DNA of 64,000 nt from Prevotella sp. (GTDB lineage: Bacteria > Bacteroidota > Bacteroidia > Bacteroidales > Dysgonomonadaceae): the NCBI GenBank assembly GCA_031271965.1, contig JAISUS010000017.1, forward strand, positions 1 through 64,000. Direction: 5' to 3'. Below are positions 7,911-17,239 of the stretch, one piece after another. Within the stretch, counting starts at the first letter, position 1, and every line of letters begins with the position of its first letter. The notes below the pieces were generated by a model that saw only the letters and a program-made list of their open reading frames with translations, searched no databases and was not told the DNA's origin. The position numbers and the translations under genes are program-made.

Positions 7911-8783
7911 TTATTTCTTTAATTTTTCTTTCAGTATATGTGGAATCTCGGAAGGTTCCTTGGCTACTGTCACCCCAGCCGCCTCCAGGGCTGCTATTTT
8001 TTCGACTGCTGTACCCGAACCGCTTGAAATGATAGCTCCGGCATGTCCCATCTGTTTGCCCGGAGGTGCAGATTGCCCGGCAATAAAACTTACCACAGGC
8101 TTTGTCACATGCTTTTCGATATATTCGGCAGCCAGTTCCTCGGCATTACCTCCGATTTCGCCAATCATAACAATAGCGTCTGTTTGGGGATCGTCTTGTA
8201 ACATCTGTAAAAGCTCACGGAAATATAAGCCGACAACAGGATCGCCTCCCATTCCCACAGCAGAGGATTGTCCCATTCCATTAGCAGTCAAGTGATATAC
8301 CACTTCATAAGTAAGTGTTCCACTACGGCTGATAACACCAATATTGCCCTTTTTAAATATTTGTCCCGGAAGAATGCCGACAAGACATTGATCAGGAGAC
8401 ATTAATCCCGGACAATTAGGACCAATCAACATAGCACCTTTCAGTTGGGTAAAACGATACGCTTTCACGGCATCCAAAGTAGGCACACCTTCCGATATGC
8501 AAATTATCAATCTGATTCCGGCATCGGCAGCTTCCATAATAGCATCGGCGGCAAAACGCGCAGGAACAAATATAATAGATGTGTCGGCTTGTGTTTCTTC
8601 TACGGCTTCGTATACGGTATTAAAAACAGGCACTCCAAGCATTTCGGTTCCTCCTTTGCCCGGCGTTGTACCCCCAACGATGTTAGTACCGTACTCTAAC
8701 ATCTTTTTTGTATGAAAACTACCATCCCGTCCTGTTATCCCTTGTACGATCAATCGTGTTGATTCATTTATAAGTATACTCAT
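7911..8783 (-). CDS. sucD: Succinyl-CoA ligase alpha subunit
   Basis: The alpha subunit of the TCA-cycle succinyl-CoA synthetase carries the phosphohistidine and binds CoA. The 290-aa product starts with the CoA-binding Rossmann fold (TRLIVQGITGRDGSFH) and has PNCPG near the middle and the active-site His in KQMGHAGAIIS near residue 245. Its length is typical. It follows sucC by 44 bp on the same strand, the usual sucCD order. A role in succinate or propionate metabolism of an anaerobic Bacteroidales cell is likely. Confidence 0.97.
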   Translation of the reverse strand: MSILINESTRLIVQGITGRDGSFHTKKMLEYGTNIVGGTTPGKGGTEMLGVPVFNTVYEAVEETQADTSIIFVPARFAADAIMEAADAGIRLIICISEGVPTLDAVKAYRFTQLKGAMLIGPNCPGLMSPDQCLVGILPGQIFKKGNIGVISRSGTLTYEVVYHLTANGMGQSSAVGMGGDPVVGLYFRELLQMLQDDPQTDAIVMIGEIGGNAEELAAEYIEKHVTKPVVSFIAGQSAPPGKQMGHAGAIISSGSGTAVEKIAALEAAGVTVAKEPSEIPHILKEKLKK

Positions 8784-8827
8784 GTTGTTGATTTTTAAAT
8801 TATGAATATAAGCAGCTGTACAATTCC

Positions 8828-9961
8828 TTATTTCGAAGCCTCTACAGCCATACGTGTTGCTTCTCCCATTGTTTCAGCAACTCTGAAACGAGTCCCTTTC
8901 AGCATTTCACGACCTTCCTTTTCATTTGTTCCGGTCAAACGGACAATGACAGGGATATCGGTATCCAATTGCTGAAAAGCGGTTAGCAAACCGGAAGCAA
9001 CATCATCGCAGCGAGTAATACCTCCGAATATATTAATCAGAACAACTTTTACTTTTTTATCTTTCAACAACAATTTCATCGCATCAATAACTTTATTCGG
9101 ATTAGAACTTCCCCCTATATCCAAAAAGTTAGCAGGAGTTCCACCATACAGTTTTATCATATCCATCGTAGCCATTGCCAAGCCCGCGCCATTGACCATA
9201 CATCCTATTTCGCCATCGAGATGAACAAAGCTAAATCCTTTTTCTTTGGCATATGTCTCTATTTTCTCATCCTCTGTCGGTTCGAACAGCGATAGCACTT
9301 CCGGTTGACGGTATAATGCATTATCGTCAAATGTCATTTTAGCATCTACAGCAACCAATTCTTCCTCACCGGTAACAACCAGCGGATTGATTTCAGCTAA
9401 GGAAGCATCTGTATCTATAAATAGTTTATATAACTTTTGCAGAATGCTTACCATCTGATTGACATGAGCAATGTTATCAAACAAAACAAACGCATATTTA
9501 CGTGCAAGATAATCAGGCAATCCAATTATAGGGTCAATAACGAACTTGTGTATTTTTTCAGGTGTTTCGGCAGCAACTTCTTCTATCTCCATTCCTCCTT
9601 CGGCGCTCATCATTAATACGACTGCCTTTGAATTCCTATCGATAATAAAGCTTACATAATACTCCGACTTTATATCGACACATTCGCTTACCATGACCTT
9701 TGTAACCGGAAAGTCTTTGATAGTCAGACTTAAGATATTTTTTGCATGATGTAATGCTTCATCTTTTGTTTTAGCCAGCTTTACGCCACCTGCTTTGCCG
9801 CGTCCTCCGGTCAGAACCTGTGCTTTCACCACAACGCACTCCGTTGTTATTTCATCGTATGCCCTCGCAGCCTCGTCTGCCTGATAGCAAAGGACATATT
9901 TTTTCACAGGGATACCACAAGACGAGAACAGATCTTTAGCTTGATATTCGTGTATCTTCAT
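8828..9961 (-). CDS. sucC: Succinyl-CoA ligase beta subunit
   Basis: The beta subunit has an ATP-grasp domain that binds the nucleotide and a C-terminal succinate-binding domain. Visible motifs are MKIHEYQAKDLF at the start, VKAQVLTGGRGKAGGVKLA in the grasp domain, EINPLVV, and FLDIGGSSNP and NIFGGITRCDDVA in the C-terminal part. The open frame begins 11 codons earlier, but the family start MKIHEYQ is the ATG at 9961, giving 377 aa. It is followed by sucD after 44 bp. Nucleotide preference (ADP or GDP) cannot be decided. Confidence 0.96.
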   Translation of the reverse strand: MKIHEYQAKDLFSSCGIPVKKYVLCYQADEAARAYDEITTECVVVKAQVLTGGRGKAGGVKLAKTKDEALHHAKNILSLTIKDFPVTKVMVSECVDIKSEYYVSFIIDRNSKAVVLMMSAEGGMEIEEVAAETPEKIHKFVIDPIIGLPDYLARKYAFVLFDNIAHVNQMVSILQKLYKLFIDTDASLAEINPLVVTGEEELVAVDAKMTFDDNALYRQPEVLSLFEPTEDEKIETYAKEKGFSFVHLDGEIGCMVNGAGLAMATMDMIKLYGGTPANFLDIGGSSNPNKVIDAMKLLLKDKKVKVVLINIFGGITRCDDVASGLLTAFQQLDTDIPVIVRLTGTNEKEGREMLKGTRFRVAETMGEATRMAVEASK

Positions 9962-10152
9962 GAATGTAAAAAAAATTAAATGAGTATTAGACACTATCTT
10001 TATGCTAAAAATACGGGGAAGTTTTCTAATAAACCATTTTTTTACAGAATATTTTGAAGATATGCATTATAGATAATATTTATATACAAAAATCCTATCT
10101 ATCAAAAACAATTTTCGACAAACAGCAAACAATGAATAATATACAAATATTT

Positions 10153-10536
10153 TTATTCCACAAGCTCGTGAAACAAGCGTTCAAATGTAAGATCGAGATT
10201 ATCAGTAAAACCCATACGCGAAGCTGAAGTTTGAACAGAAGTGCTACGTACGGCAACTAGCCACCTGAAACGTTCGATCATTTCGAAAGAAGCAATAAGC
10301 CCACCGTCTTTCGCACCCGAACAAATGCGATCGAAAGCGGCCAGGTTATCTCTTAATGATTCCATATCGAGTTCCGTAGAGAATAATCTTAATTTTTCTT
10401 CATTAATTATATAGCGTGCTTTCAAAAACTTGCTCCTTTTCGAAAACATAATCAACCCTACGTTTATAAACTCTTCGCGTTCAACCCTTGGTACAACACG
10501 AATAACGGCGTATTCATATAAGTGTTTCCCTTGCAT
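10153..10536 (-). CDS. DUF3037-domain protein
   Basis: The 127-aa product matches the DUF3037 pattern: YEYAVIRVVPRVEREEFINVGLIMFSKR at the start, a region beginning FLKARYIINEEKLR, and a helical C-terminus ending LDLTFERLFHELVE. No biochemical role is established. It overlaps the HipA-like kinase gene by 23 bp and is the last gene of a five-gene operon. DUF3037 genes next to HipA-like kinase genes are a pairing I know from other bacteria, so the two proteins probably act together, but this is inference from context. Confidence 0.85.
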   Translation of the reverse strand: MQGKHLYEYAVIRVVPRVEREEFINVGLIMFSKRSKFLKARYIINEEKLRLFSTELDMESLRDNLAAFDRICSGAKDGGLIASFEMIERFRWLVAVRSTSVQTSASRMGFTDNLDLTFERLFHELVE

Positions 10537-11287
10537 GTTGTGCCTCTTTAATAAAGATATCCGAATGCTTAACTCTTTCTATGAGAAAGTCTATATAAGT
10601 TTGCCGTATTACTTGAGGATCATCTTCCCAATTGAGCCAATCATCAGGTAAAAGGTTTACGATTTCCTTTATTTTGTCCGGAGTTATTATTTTCTTAAAT
10701 TCAATATCAACTGCACTTAATTCCGATGCATAAGGCAGTAATACATGATCTTTGATCTGAGAAAACGGACTTAACGCATACTTCTGCCAGTTTACCCATG
10801 AATGATGGAAATAAAGAGACGCACCGTGATCGATAAGCCATAGTTCTTTATGCCAGATTAACATATTCGTGTTTCGCACTGTTCTATCCACATTAGTAAG
10901 CAGGGCATCCATCCATACAATACGAGAAGCAGTCAACGCATCGACCGGATATACAACGGGATCGAAAGTCAAAGCTCCTGATAAATAATGTAACCCCATA
11001 TTAAGCCCCCGGCTAGCCTTCAACAAATCCTGAATTTCTTCATCGCCTTCGGTGCGTCCGAAAGCCTCGTCCAGATTGATAAATACGATTTCAGGCACAC
11101 GGAAACCCAGAGTCTGTGCTACGGCACATCCAATCAGCTCGCTCACAAGCATTTTTGTCCCATGTCCTGCACCACGAAACTTTACTACATACTTAAAATC
11201 ATCATCAGCCTCAGCTAAAGCAGGCAAAGAACCACCTTCTCTCAAAGGGGTTATATATCTCATTACATTTACTGTACGCAAGTCCAT
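10514..11287 (-). CDS. HipA-like kinase-fold protein
   Basis: This 257-aa protein resembles the stand-alone HipA-like kinase family. FKYVVKFRGAGHGTKMLVSELIG gives the N-lobe with the ATP-contacting Lys. WMDALLTNVDRTVRNTNMLIW gives the catalytic loop with Asp and Asn, and LWLIDHGASLYFHH the metal-binding Asp. It is much shorter than HipA (about 440 aa) and has no HipB-type antitoxin gene beside it. The open frame runs back to 11350, but MDLRTVNVMRY at 11287 begins the conserved part and avoids overlap with the upstream gene. The start of DUF3037 lies inside its 3' end. Substrate unknown; a toxin role is possible but unsupported. Confidence 0.85.
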   Translation of the reverse strand: MDLRTVNVMRYITPLREGGSLPALAEADDDFKYVVKFRGAGHGTKMLVSELIGCAVAQTLGFRVPEIVFINLDEAFGRTEGDEEIQDLLKASRGLNMGLHYLSGALTFDPVVYPVDALTASRIVWMDALLTNVDRTVRNTNMLIWHKELWLIDHGASLYFHHSWVNWQKYALSPFSQIKDHVLLPYASELSAVDIEFKKIITPDKIKEIVNLLPDDWLNWEDDPQVIRQTYIDFLIERVKHSDIFIKEAQHARETLI

Positions 11288-11327
11288 AATATATAAATAT
11301 ATGGTAAAGATACGAAAAAGAGAAAAA

Positions 11328-12794
11328 TTAACAGTAATATAAGTTATCAATAAGGTCTTTACTGTTCATAGCATCCATACCATAAAAATTTGCGGCTCTG
11401 TCTCCTGCCAAGCCATGTATGTATACTCCCAAAATTGCAGCGTGAGAACTGTTATATCCTCTAGCCAACAACCCGGTAATATATCCGGTCAGTACATCAC
11501 CACTCCCCCCTTTTGCCATTCCATTATTCCCTGTTGAGTTGAAATAACATTCTCCATCCGGCAGGCAGATCATTGTATGGGCTCCTTTTACTACAATAAC
11601 CGATTTTAGATTCGAAGCTAAACGTCGTACCAAACCTATTTTTTCCTCCTCGGTATGCCATTCTCCTACGAAACGGGCAAGTTCTCCCAAATGAGGAGTG
11701 AGAATAGAGCCTTTGGGTATACTTTGTTTCATTTTCGAATTTTCAGATATTATGTTCAAGGCATCGGCATCTATTACGACCGGTTTATAAAAAGTATTCA
11801 ATAGCCTTTTGAAAGCCTCTACGGTAATATACGATTGCCCCAGACCACAGCCAATACCTATTGATGTATATTTAGACATATCAACTGGCAATTCAGAGAA
11901 ACAGGACCCGTCATCCAAGCTAAAAAGTGCAGACGGATAAGCTGCCTGAACAGAAAACCGCTCTTTCTCAGGCATGTGCACTGTCACCAATCCACATCCT
12001 GACCTGAGTGCCGCACCGGTAGATAATATGGCTGCACCTGCCATTCCTCTGGAGCCACAAATGAGCAAGGCATGTCCATAAGTACCTTTATGAGCAAATT
12101 TATCCCGCTTGAGCACTATATTATCAATAAACTCTTTCGTTATATAAGTATAATTCGAATCGGATTTTTGCGAATATTCTGCACTCAAACCAATGGACAA
12201 AACCTCTATCTTCCCACAATATTTTCCCGCCTCAGGTAAAAGCATAGCAAGTTTAGGAAATTCCAATGTGAGGGTGACATCCGCTCTAATTATCGTTTGA
12301 TTTTTATTTCCAAATTCGCTTTTCATACCCGAAGGCAGATCAATAGATATAACCTGATTCGGCAATGAATTAATTTTATTAATGACAGACAGCAGAGGCT
12401 CTTTTACCTCTCCGTTTACTCCTGTACCCAAAAGAGCATCGATAATAACTGTATCAGCCGATATAAAATCCGGCTGTACCCGCCCGACCTCCGCAGGCAA
12501 ACGCTTTAAATTTATTCTGCATTCGTTCGTCATTGCTTCTTTATCAAAAGCTAAAAACACAGAACAAGTATACCCCATTTGAGACAGAATACGGGCTACA
12601 GCCAAGCCATCGCCTCCGTTATTTCCTTTTCCTGCAAGAAATAAAAGGGAATGCTGCTTATCTATATTGACAGATATCCAGTCAGAAATAGCAATAGAAG
12701 CCCTCTCCATAAGACAGACAGAAGTGATAGGTTCATTTTCTATCGTATATCGGTCGGCTTCTTTAATCTGAGTTCCTGTTAATATTTTCATCAT
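11328..12794 (-). CDS. nnr: Bifunctional NAD(P)H-hydrate epimerase/dehydratase
   Basis: The enzyme repairs hydrated NADH and NADPH. The N-terminal YjeF domain (about 1-215) epimerises R- and S-NAD(P)HX and shows GKGNNGGDGLAVAR and IDLPSGM. The C-terminal ribokinase-like domain (about 225-488) dehydrates S-NAD(P)HX using ADP or ATP and shows LTPHLGELARF and GMAKGGSGDVLTGYI. Fusion of the two is common in bacteria and the 488-aa length fits. Its start overlaps the end of the AlkD-like gene by 4 bp, so the two are translationally coupled. Confidence 0.95.
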   Translation of the reverse strand: MMKILTGTQIKEADRYTIENEPITSVCLMERASIAISDWISVNIDKQHSLLFLAGKGNNGGDGLAVARILSQMGYTCSVFLAFDKEAMTNECRINLKRLPAEVGRVQPDFISADTVIIDALLGTGVNGEVKEPLLSVINKINSLPNQVISIDLPSGMKSEFGNKNQTIIRADVTLTLEFPKLAMLLPEAGKYCGKIEVLSIGLSAEYSQKSDSNYTYITKEFIDNIVLKRDKFAHKGTYGHALLICGSRGMAGAAILSTGAALRSGCGLVTVHMPEKERFSVQAAYPSALFSLDDGSCFSELPVDMSKYTSIGIGCGLGQSYITVEAFKRLLNTFYKPVVIDADALNIISENSKMKQSIPKGSILTPHLGELARFVGEWHTEEEKIGLVRRLASNLKSVIVVKGAHTMICLPDGECYFNSTGNNGMAKGGSGDVLTGYITGLLARGYNSSHAAILGVYIHGLAGDRAANFYGMDAMNSKDLIDNLYYC

Positions 12795-13510
12795 ATCCGG
12801 CTTTGTTTTTTCATGGCCTCAGCTCGCATATCCTGAGGCATTTTCTCTATAGCATAGCGCAACGATGTACGCGGCATCACAGATTTATGAGACAGAACAT
12901 ATTTGAACACTTCATCCTGATATGCTTCACTTGCCGCTTTCAGCATCCAACCATATCCTTTTTGTACAAGATCATCACCATCAAGAAGCAATATATCTGC
13001 TATGTCGAATATATCTTTCAAGAACAAGCCTTTCCGTGCCGGAATAATTAATGAAACGGCCGCTGCACGCTTTACCCAACGATTATCAGATTTAGCCCAA
13101 TCCTTCAGTTTAAAGATATATTCGGGATACAGTTCAACGAATGTACCCACTGTATGGTTGCAAAGAGTATCACATGAAGCCCAATTGGTTACATACTGAT
13201 TGACCCATTGCTCAAACACATCAAAATCGGAAGGTTCATAGTCCCTGTGAATATAATAGGACAAATTACAAGCTACATAGGATTCTTCAGAATATCCCGA
13301 TTTCCAGAGCTCTTCACATAAAAAAAATATATCTTTTTTCCTCCAATCTTTAATAAGATCAAAAGCCTCTTTACTTATTTTGTTTACCAAAGGGATTTTA
13401 ACTCCATACAGTTTCACTTCTTCTTTAAAGAAGTTTTTCCCCATGCTCAATGTTTTTTCGTCTACACTATCCGCTAAAGCCTGACGAATCTCATCAATTA
13501 TCTTCTTCAT
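12791..13510 (-). CDS. DNA alkylation repair protein (AlkD-like HEAT-repeat glycosylase family)
   Basis: The 239-aa protein is all helical and has the AlkD signature segments: YVTNWASCDTLCNHTVG, DNRWVKRAAAVSLI and LVQKGYGWMLKAASE. AlkD-type enzymes excise N3- and N7-alkylated purines without base flipping, using a Trp, an Asp and an Arg on the concave face; the NWASCD segment supplies the Trp and Asp. It lies 13 bp downstream of the B3/4 gene and overlaps the NAD(P)HX repair gene by 4 bp, making a run of damage-repair functions. Activity on alkylated DNA is inferred from family. Confidence 0.88.
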   Translation of the reverse strand: MKKIIDEIRQALADSVDEKTLSMGKNFFKEEVKLYGVKIPLVNKISKEAFDLIKDWRKKDIFFLCEELWKSGYSEESYVACNLSYYIHRDYEPSDFDVFEQWVNQYVTNWASCDTLCNHTVGTFVELYPEYIFKLKDWAKSDNRWVKRAAAVSLIIPARKGLFLKDIFDIADILLLDGDDLVQKGYGWMLKAASEAYQDEVFKYVLSHKSVMPRTSLRYAIEKMPQDMRAEAMKKQSRI

Positions 13511-13523
13511 ACTTTTTTTCTAT

Positions 13524-14186
13524 CTAATAATAAAAGACTGTACCTCCATCCGAACCCGCATATTCTCGCAGCAAAGACTGCATATAAGCCACAGCCCCCG
13601 GCAGTCCGTCTTTTCCGCTATACCCATTTATTAAAGCCAGAAAGGAGGTTGTCCCTATATCTATCTTTGTACGTTCATGGTCACTTGTGGGAGTACCGAT
13701 ACCTCCTTCGGCATCACGATAGACGGGCAGGCCTTCGATATTTAATACTCCACGACCAATACCCTCATATGGTTCATCCGGCATACCTACGCCCAAAATA
13801 AGCGTATCGCCCTTTATCTTATCCACATCAAAACCTCCGATAGAATAGCCCGTATGGATAGAAACCAAGTTTATAATATCCACTAAAGTATCTATCTGAT
13901 ATAAAGGCAATTCCCTGACTATCCGGCGACACAACGCTTCTGCAGAAGGGCGATAACGATTAGGGTCCTTACCTAATCGTTTATAAATCTGCCGCGTAGC
14001 TAATATTGCCGGATTCTTTTTCACATCTTCCATTTCATAAGTTGCTTTATATCTGGCAACTTCATCACCGATTTGTCGCCACAACCCCTTACTATGAGTG
14101 GAATTAGTTACTTTAGCAAAAATAGCCACCCCTGCAAACTCAGGACAATTTTTCTTTATTTCTTCCGAGACCTGTATATTTATCAT
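13524..14186 (-). CDS. B3/4-domain protein (PheT B3/4-like)
   Basis: The 220-aa product is a stand-alone B3/4 domain, the fold found in the beta subunit of phenylalanyl-tRNA synthetase, where it edits misacylated tRNA. Recognisable pieces are PAILATRQIYKRLGKDPNRYRPSAEALCRRI and NLVSIHTGYSIGGFDVDKI, followed by GTPTSDHERTKI. Free-standing members have no settled function; trans-editing of aminoacyl-tRNA is a reasonable guess. It is the first gene of the five-gene operon, and a -7 element lies about 20 bp upstream. Confidence 0.85.
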   Translation of the reverse strand: MINIQVSEEIKKNCPEFAGVAIFAKVTNSTHSKGLWRQIGDEVARYKATYEMEDVKKNPAILATRQIYKRLGKDPNRYRPSAEALCRRIVRELPLYQIDTLVDIINLVSIHTGYSIGGFDVDKIKGDTLILGVGMPDEPYEGIGRGVLNIEGLPVYRDAEGGIGTPTSDHERTKIDIGTTSFLALINGYSGKDGLPGAVAYMQSLLREYAGSDGGTVFYY

Positions 14187-14205
14187 AATAAACTAATTAA
14201 TAGAC

Positions 14206-14213
14206 CAAAGTTA
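14206..14213 (-). promoter_or_regulatory. -7 element for the B3/4-to-DUF3037 operon
   Basis: CAAAGTTA on the plus strand reads TAACTTTG on the minus strand, a match to TAnnTTTG, 20 bp upstream of the B3/4 start. No convincing -33 element is seen. Confidence 0.45.
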
Positions 14214-14359
14214 GATATTAATATTTAACATATAATTCTCAAAACGGTTAATTAAATCGAAATACTTTTTTTAAGTTTTAATTATCAACAAGGTTGATCG
14301 ATCTGTTAATAATAAACCTAAAAAAATATTTTAATCATTTATATTTACATAATAATCAC

Positions 14360-14367
14360 TATCTTTG
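14360..14367 (+). promoter_or_regulatory. -7 promoter element for the OmpA-like lipoprotein
   Basis: TATCTTTG is a perfect TAnnTTTG match. A TTTA at 14338-14341 lies 18 bp upstream. The leader to the ATG at 14440 is about 65 bases. Confidence 0.55.
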
Positions 14368-14439
14368 CAGCAATTTTTATACATATTGAATATAAACTTT
14401 ACAGAATCATCATAATTGATGAGGGACAAATAAAAACTT

Positions 14440-16770
14440 ATGAAGAAAAATATCTCTAATCCAATTCCCTGGGTTATATTTAAATGCGTGCCATTAGGGT
14501 TTCTTATCATTATGGCAATGTATGCATGTAAATCATCGAATTCAGTTCGTGACATAAAAATTTCCCGAGGGGAAGCTGTTACTTCATCTTCTTTTTCCTA
14601 TTCATCAAAAGTTCCGGGAGAAGCAATGGTTAAACCATTATTCATGCAGTCGAAACGGGCAAATATTGAACTACCTTTTCAGGAAAAATCTAAACTTGGA
14701 GCCGGATCGGCAACAGTGTCAGAAGAAGTGACATATATAAATCCTGAAAGAATAACAGACGAAACTCAATCGGGCAAACCTTCCAGTCTTAGTGACGTAC
14801 AACAATTATCGGAAGTAGTCGTTACGGCTAAATCTCGTTTCACACCTGAACGTAATGGCAGGGTCAATGTTGACTTCATGTTGAGAGTCCCGAGAGAACT
14901 TCTTTCTGAAAACTGGAGAGTTACATTGTCACCAATGTTATTTCATAACGATTCAATCATTCCTCTAAAGGATGTGATATTGAAAGGCTCTACTTTTTAT
15001 GCTCAACAAAAGCAGGATTACAAAGAATATGATGAGTATCTCAAATCAATTGTAAGCAAAGATCAATATGATAATGTTTTTTTCGACAAAGACGCAACAG
15101 ATAAAGACATCCGAAATCGCCAAAATTTGTATTATGAGGAATATTACAAAGAGTGGAGTAAACAAATGGAATACGAAAAATGGAAAACTGAAAAAAGCAA
15201 ATTTGATGCAACCCAGTTTGCCAAATTGAAAGGCTATCGTCAACGATTCTATAATGAATATGTACGCAAGGCTCGTGAACAAGTGATCAGAGACATGGCT
15301 AAAGGCAAAGATACTATAGGCCTGTTTGACCATTACATGAAGAAGTTCAACAAAAATGCCCAATCCCTGGTATTAGACGACGAGGATTTCAAAATCAACT
15401 ACATGAAATTACCGGCTAAGTTCCGCGAAGCTTATGAAGCGGGCCGCACATTGGATGACATTATGAATAATGTTATGACCGAAACAGATTCTATCGAAAT
15501 TGCATCGAACAGATATATGTTTGAGGCTATAGCCGAAAACGAAATGAAATCCACCCGTAAAGAAGAAGTTGCAAAAGAACTCATTCCTTTCCCATATGAA
15601 GAAGGTATGAGACTAGATACTATTATAGAAACAAATAAAGAATTTATTTATTTTTACAAACAGGACCATCCGGTTACCATTGGCCTGAAAAAGCTAAGGC
15701 TAACGATGAATGCCCGTGTCGATGCAATAGATCGCAGTAGGTACATAATGCCTTCTGCCGATACAATATCTTATTATATATCTTCACTTGCCCAACTTGC
15801 CGACACATCTCTAATCTTCAAGAAAACGAAGCTGTACAGAGATGCCTATAACCGTCAAGCGGTTTATCCTAAATTTGTATCCGGCAAAGCTGATTTCAAT
15901 TTGAATTATGGAAACAACAAAGCTGAAATAAACAATGTATTAAATACATACAGGACATTCACCAAAGATAATATGTTCGTAATGGACAGTATTGTCATTA
16001 GAGTTACCACAGCTTTAGATGGTTCTTATGATAATAATTATGCACTGTCGGAAAAACGGGCAAATTCTATAAAAAACTACTTTGTAAAGTCTCTTTCAGG
16101 CGAAGTAAAAGACGCTGAGAATGTAATCAAAGTAAACTTTGCCGGAGAGGATTGGAATACTTTAGCACGCCAAGTTCAGCAAAGGAATGATATTATGAAT
16201 AAGACTCAGATATTAGCTATGTTGGAAGGTGCAGTACATCCTGATGAAACAGAAAAGCAAATCAGAAAAGATTTTCCCGATGATTTCAAAACCATCCGCG
16301 ACTCTATCTATCCATTATTGAACAGAGCTGATTTTGAATTCAACATGCACCGTCCTAACATGACTGAAGAAACAATGGTCAATATACAGGAACGTCCCGA
16401 CTATGAGAAAGGGCTGCAACTTCTACAGGACAGAGAGTATTGGAAAGCATTGGAGATATTATCAGACTATCCTGACTATAACACAGCTTTGTGTTTGATA
16501 TGCATGGGATATAATGCAAAGGCAAAAGAAGTGTTGGACAATCTTCCCGAAACAGGAAATAATGAGTACCTACGTACAATACTATCAATCCGTTCGGGAA
16601 AAGATCAAGAAGCTATAGATCACTTAATGCGTTCGTGCGAAATGGACCCGAGCAAAGTATACCGGGCACCTCTGGACCCGGAAGTTTCAGGATTAATCCG
16701 AAAATACAATTTAGAACAACGAATTAACGGTTTAGCTGCAACAGTAGAGGATATTATTCCTGAAGATTAA
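14440..16770 (+). CDS. Large envelope lipoprotein with OmpA-like and TPR-like parts
   Basis: The 776-aa product has a long N-terminal hydrophobic stretch ending in a possible lipobox (MAMYAC), so it is probably an outer-membrane lipoprotein. A predicted beta region follows (about 125-185, beginning EVVVTAKSRF). Next comes a long charged helical stretch rich in Tyr, Lys and Asp (about 190-400). An OmpA-like peptidoglycan-binding region lies near 490-600 (IVIRVTTALDG ... LSEKRANSIKNYF). A TPR-like tail (about 640-776) includes YNAKAKEVLDNLP and EAIDHLMRSCEMDPS. I do not recognise a named family. Monocistronic, with a strong terminator 20 bp after the stop. A structural or scaffold role at the cell wall is inference. 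Confidence 0.75.
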   Translation: MKKNISNPIPWVIFKCVPLGFLIIMAMYACKSSNSVRDIKISRGEAVTSSSFSYSSKVPGEAMVKPLFMQSKRANIELPFQEKSKLGAGSATVSEEVTYINPERITDETQSGKPSSLSDVQQLSEVVVTAKSRFTPERNGRVNVDFMLRVPRELLSENWRVTLSPMLFHNDSIIPLKDVILKGSTFYAQQKQDYKEYDEYLKSIVSKDQYDNVFFDKDATDKDIRNRQNLYYEEYYKEWSKQMEYEKWKTEKSKFDATQFAKLKGYRQRFYNEYVRKAREQVIRDMAKGKDTIGLFDHYMKKFNKNAQSLVLDDEDFKINYMKLPAKFREAYEAGRTLDDIMNNVMTETDSIEIASNRYMFEAIAENEMKSTRKEEVAKELIPFPYEEGMRLDTIIETNKEFIYFYKQDHPVTIGLKKLRLTMNARVDAIDRSRYIMPSADTISYYISSLAQLADTSLIFKKTKLYRDAYNRQAVYPKFVSGKADFNLNYGNNKAEINNVLNTYRTFTKDNMFVMDSIVIRVTTALDGSYDNNYALSEKRANSIKNYFVKSLSGEVKDAENVIKVNFAGEDWNTLARQVQQRNDIMNKTQILAMLEGAVHPDETEKQIRKDFPDDFKTIRDSIYPLLNRADFEFNMHRPNMTEETMVNIQERPDYEKGLQLLQDREYWKALEILSDYPDYNTALCLICMGYNAKAKEVLDNLPETGNNEYLRTILSIRSGKDQEAIDHLMRSCEMDPSKVYRAPLDPEVSGLIRKYNLEQRINGLAATVEDIIPED

Positions 16771-16789
16771 TAAGAAAAATTATAACCAT

Positions 16790-16826
16790 AAAGAGCCTGA
16801 CTAAAAATAATATAGTCAGGCTCTTT
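16790..16826. terminator. Rho-independent terminator after the OmpA-like gene
   Basis: AAAGAGCCTGACTA is followed by its perfect inverted copy ending CTCTTTT. The stem is 14 bp with a short A/T loop. The stem sequence could also end the convergent small gene at 16853. Confidence 0.85.
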
Positions 16827-16852
16827 TATATCAGGCTGTTTAAAGTAGGAGA

Positions 16853-17239
16853 TCAAAAAGTAGTCACGTCACTTACATTTACGCTATGCACCAAATCTTT
16901 AGCTACAAAGCTATCCGGCGATCCCTCCATCTTTTCCCACGATTCATTCAAATCGGCAACAACAGATTCCGCAAAGTCATTTATTTTAAAAAACGGAAGA
17001 GGTAAAATCTCATGGCGGAAGAATTGTTCTTTTTCAATAACTTTAGTATCTGTATTTTTTATCCATACTAATACTGTCTTTATCATAAAAAGGCTCTTCA
17101 CCGTAAGATCCGTTATTATCACTTCATAGTTAGCAATAAACTTATGCAATTGGCTTCCATTCGGGTTTATCGAATAACCTGCAGCCTCTATCTTTTTCAA
17201 ATATTTCTTTATATATGGAGAGTACGGTTCCATATTCAT
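16853..17239 (-). CDS. Hypothetical protein
   Basis: The 128-aa product has no signal peptide or membrane segment. It alternates short beta-like runs (YEVIITDLTVKSLFMIKTVLVWI) with charged helices and ends without a motif I know. An in-frame ATG two codons downstream is an equally good start. It stands alone between the OmpA-like gene (convergent) and the nucleotidyltransferase fusion (divergent). Coding character is moderate: its base composition resembles its neighbours and there is no competing frame. Confidence 0.6.
   Translation of the reverse strand: MNMEPYSPYIKKYLKKIEAAGYSINPNGSQLHKFIANYEVIITDLTVKSLFMIKTVLVWIKNTDTKVIEKEQFFRHEILPLPFFKINDFAESVVADLNESWEKMEGSPDSFVAKDLVHSVNVSDVTTF

Noticed and set aside
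10514-11350. HipA-like kinase as a classical HipBA toxin-antitoxin system
   Set aside because: There is no HipB-type helix-turn-helix gene beside it and the protein is much shorter than HipA.
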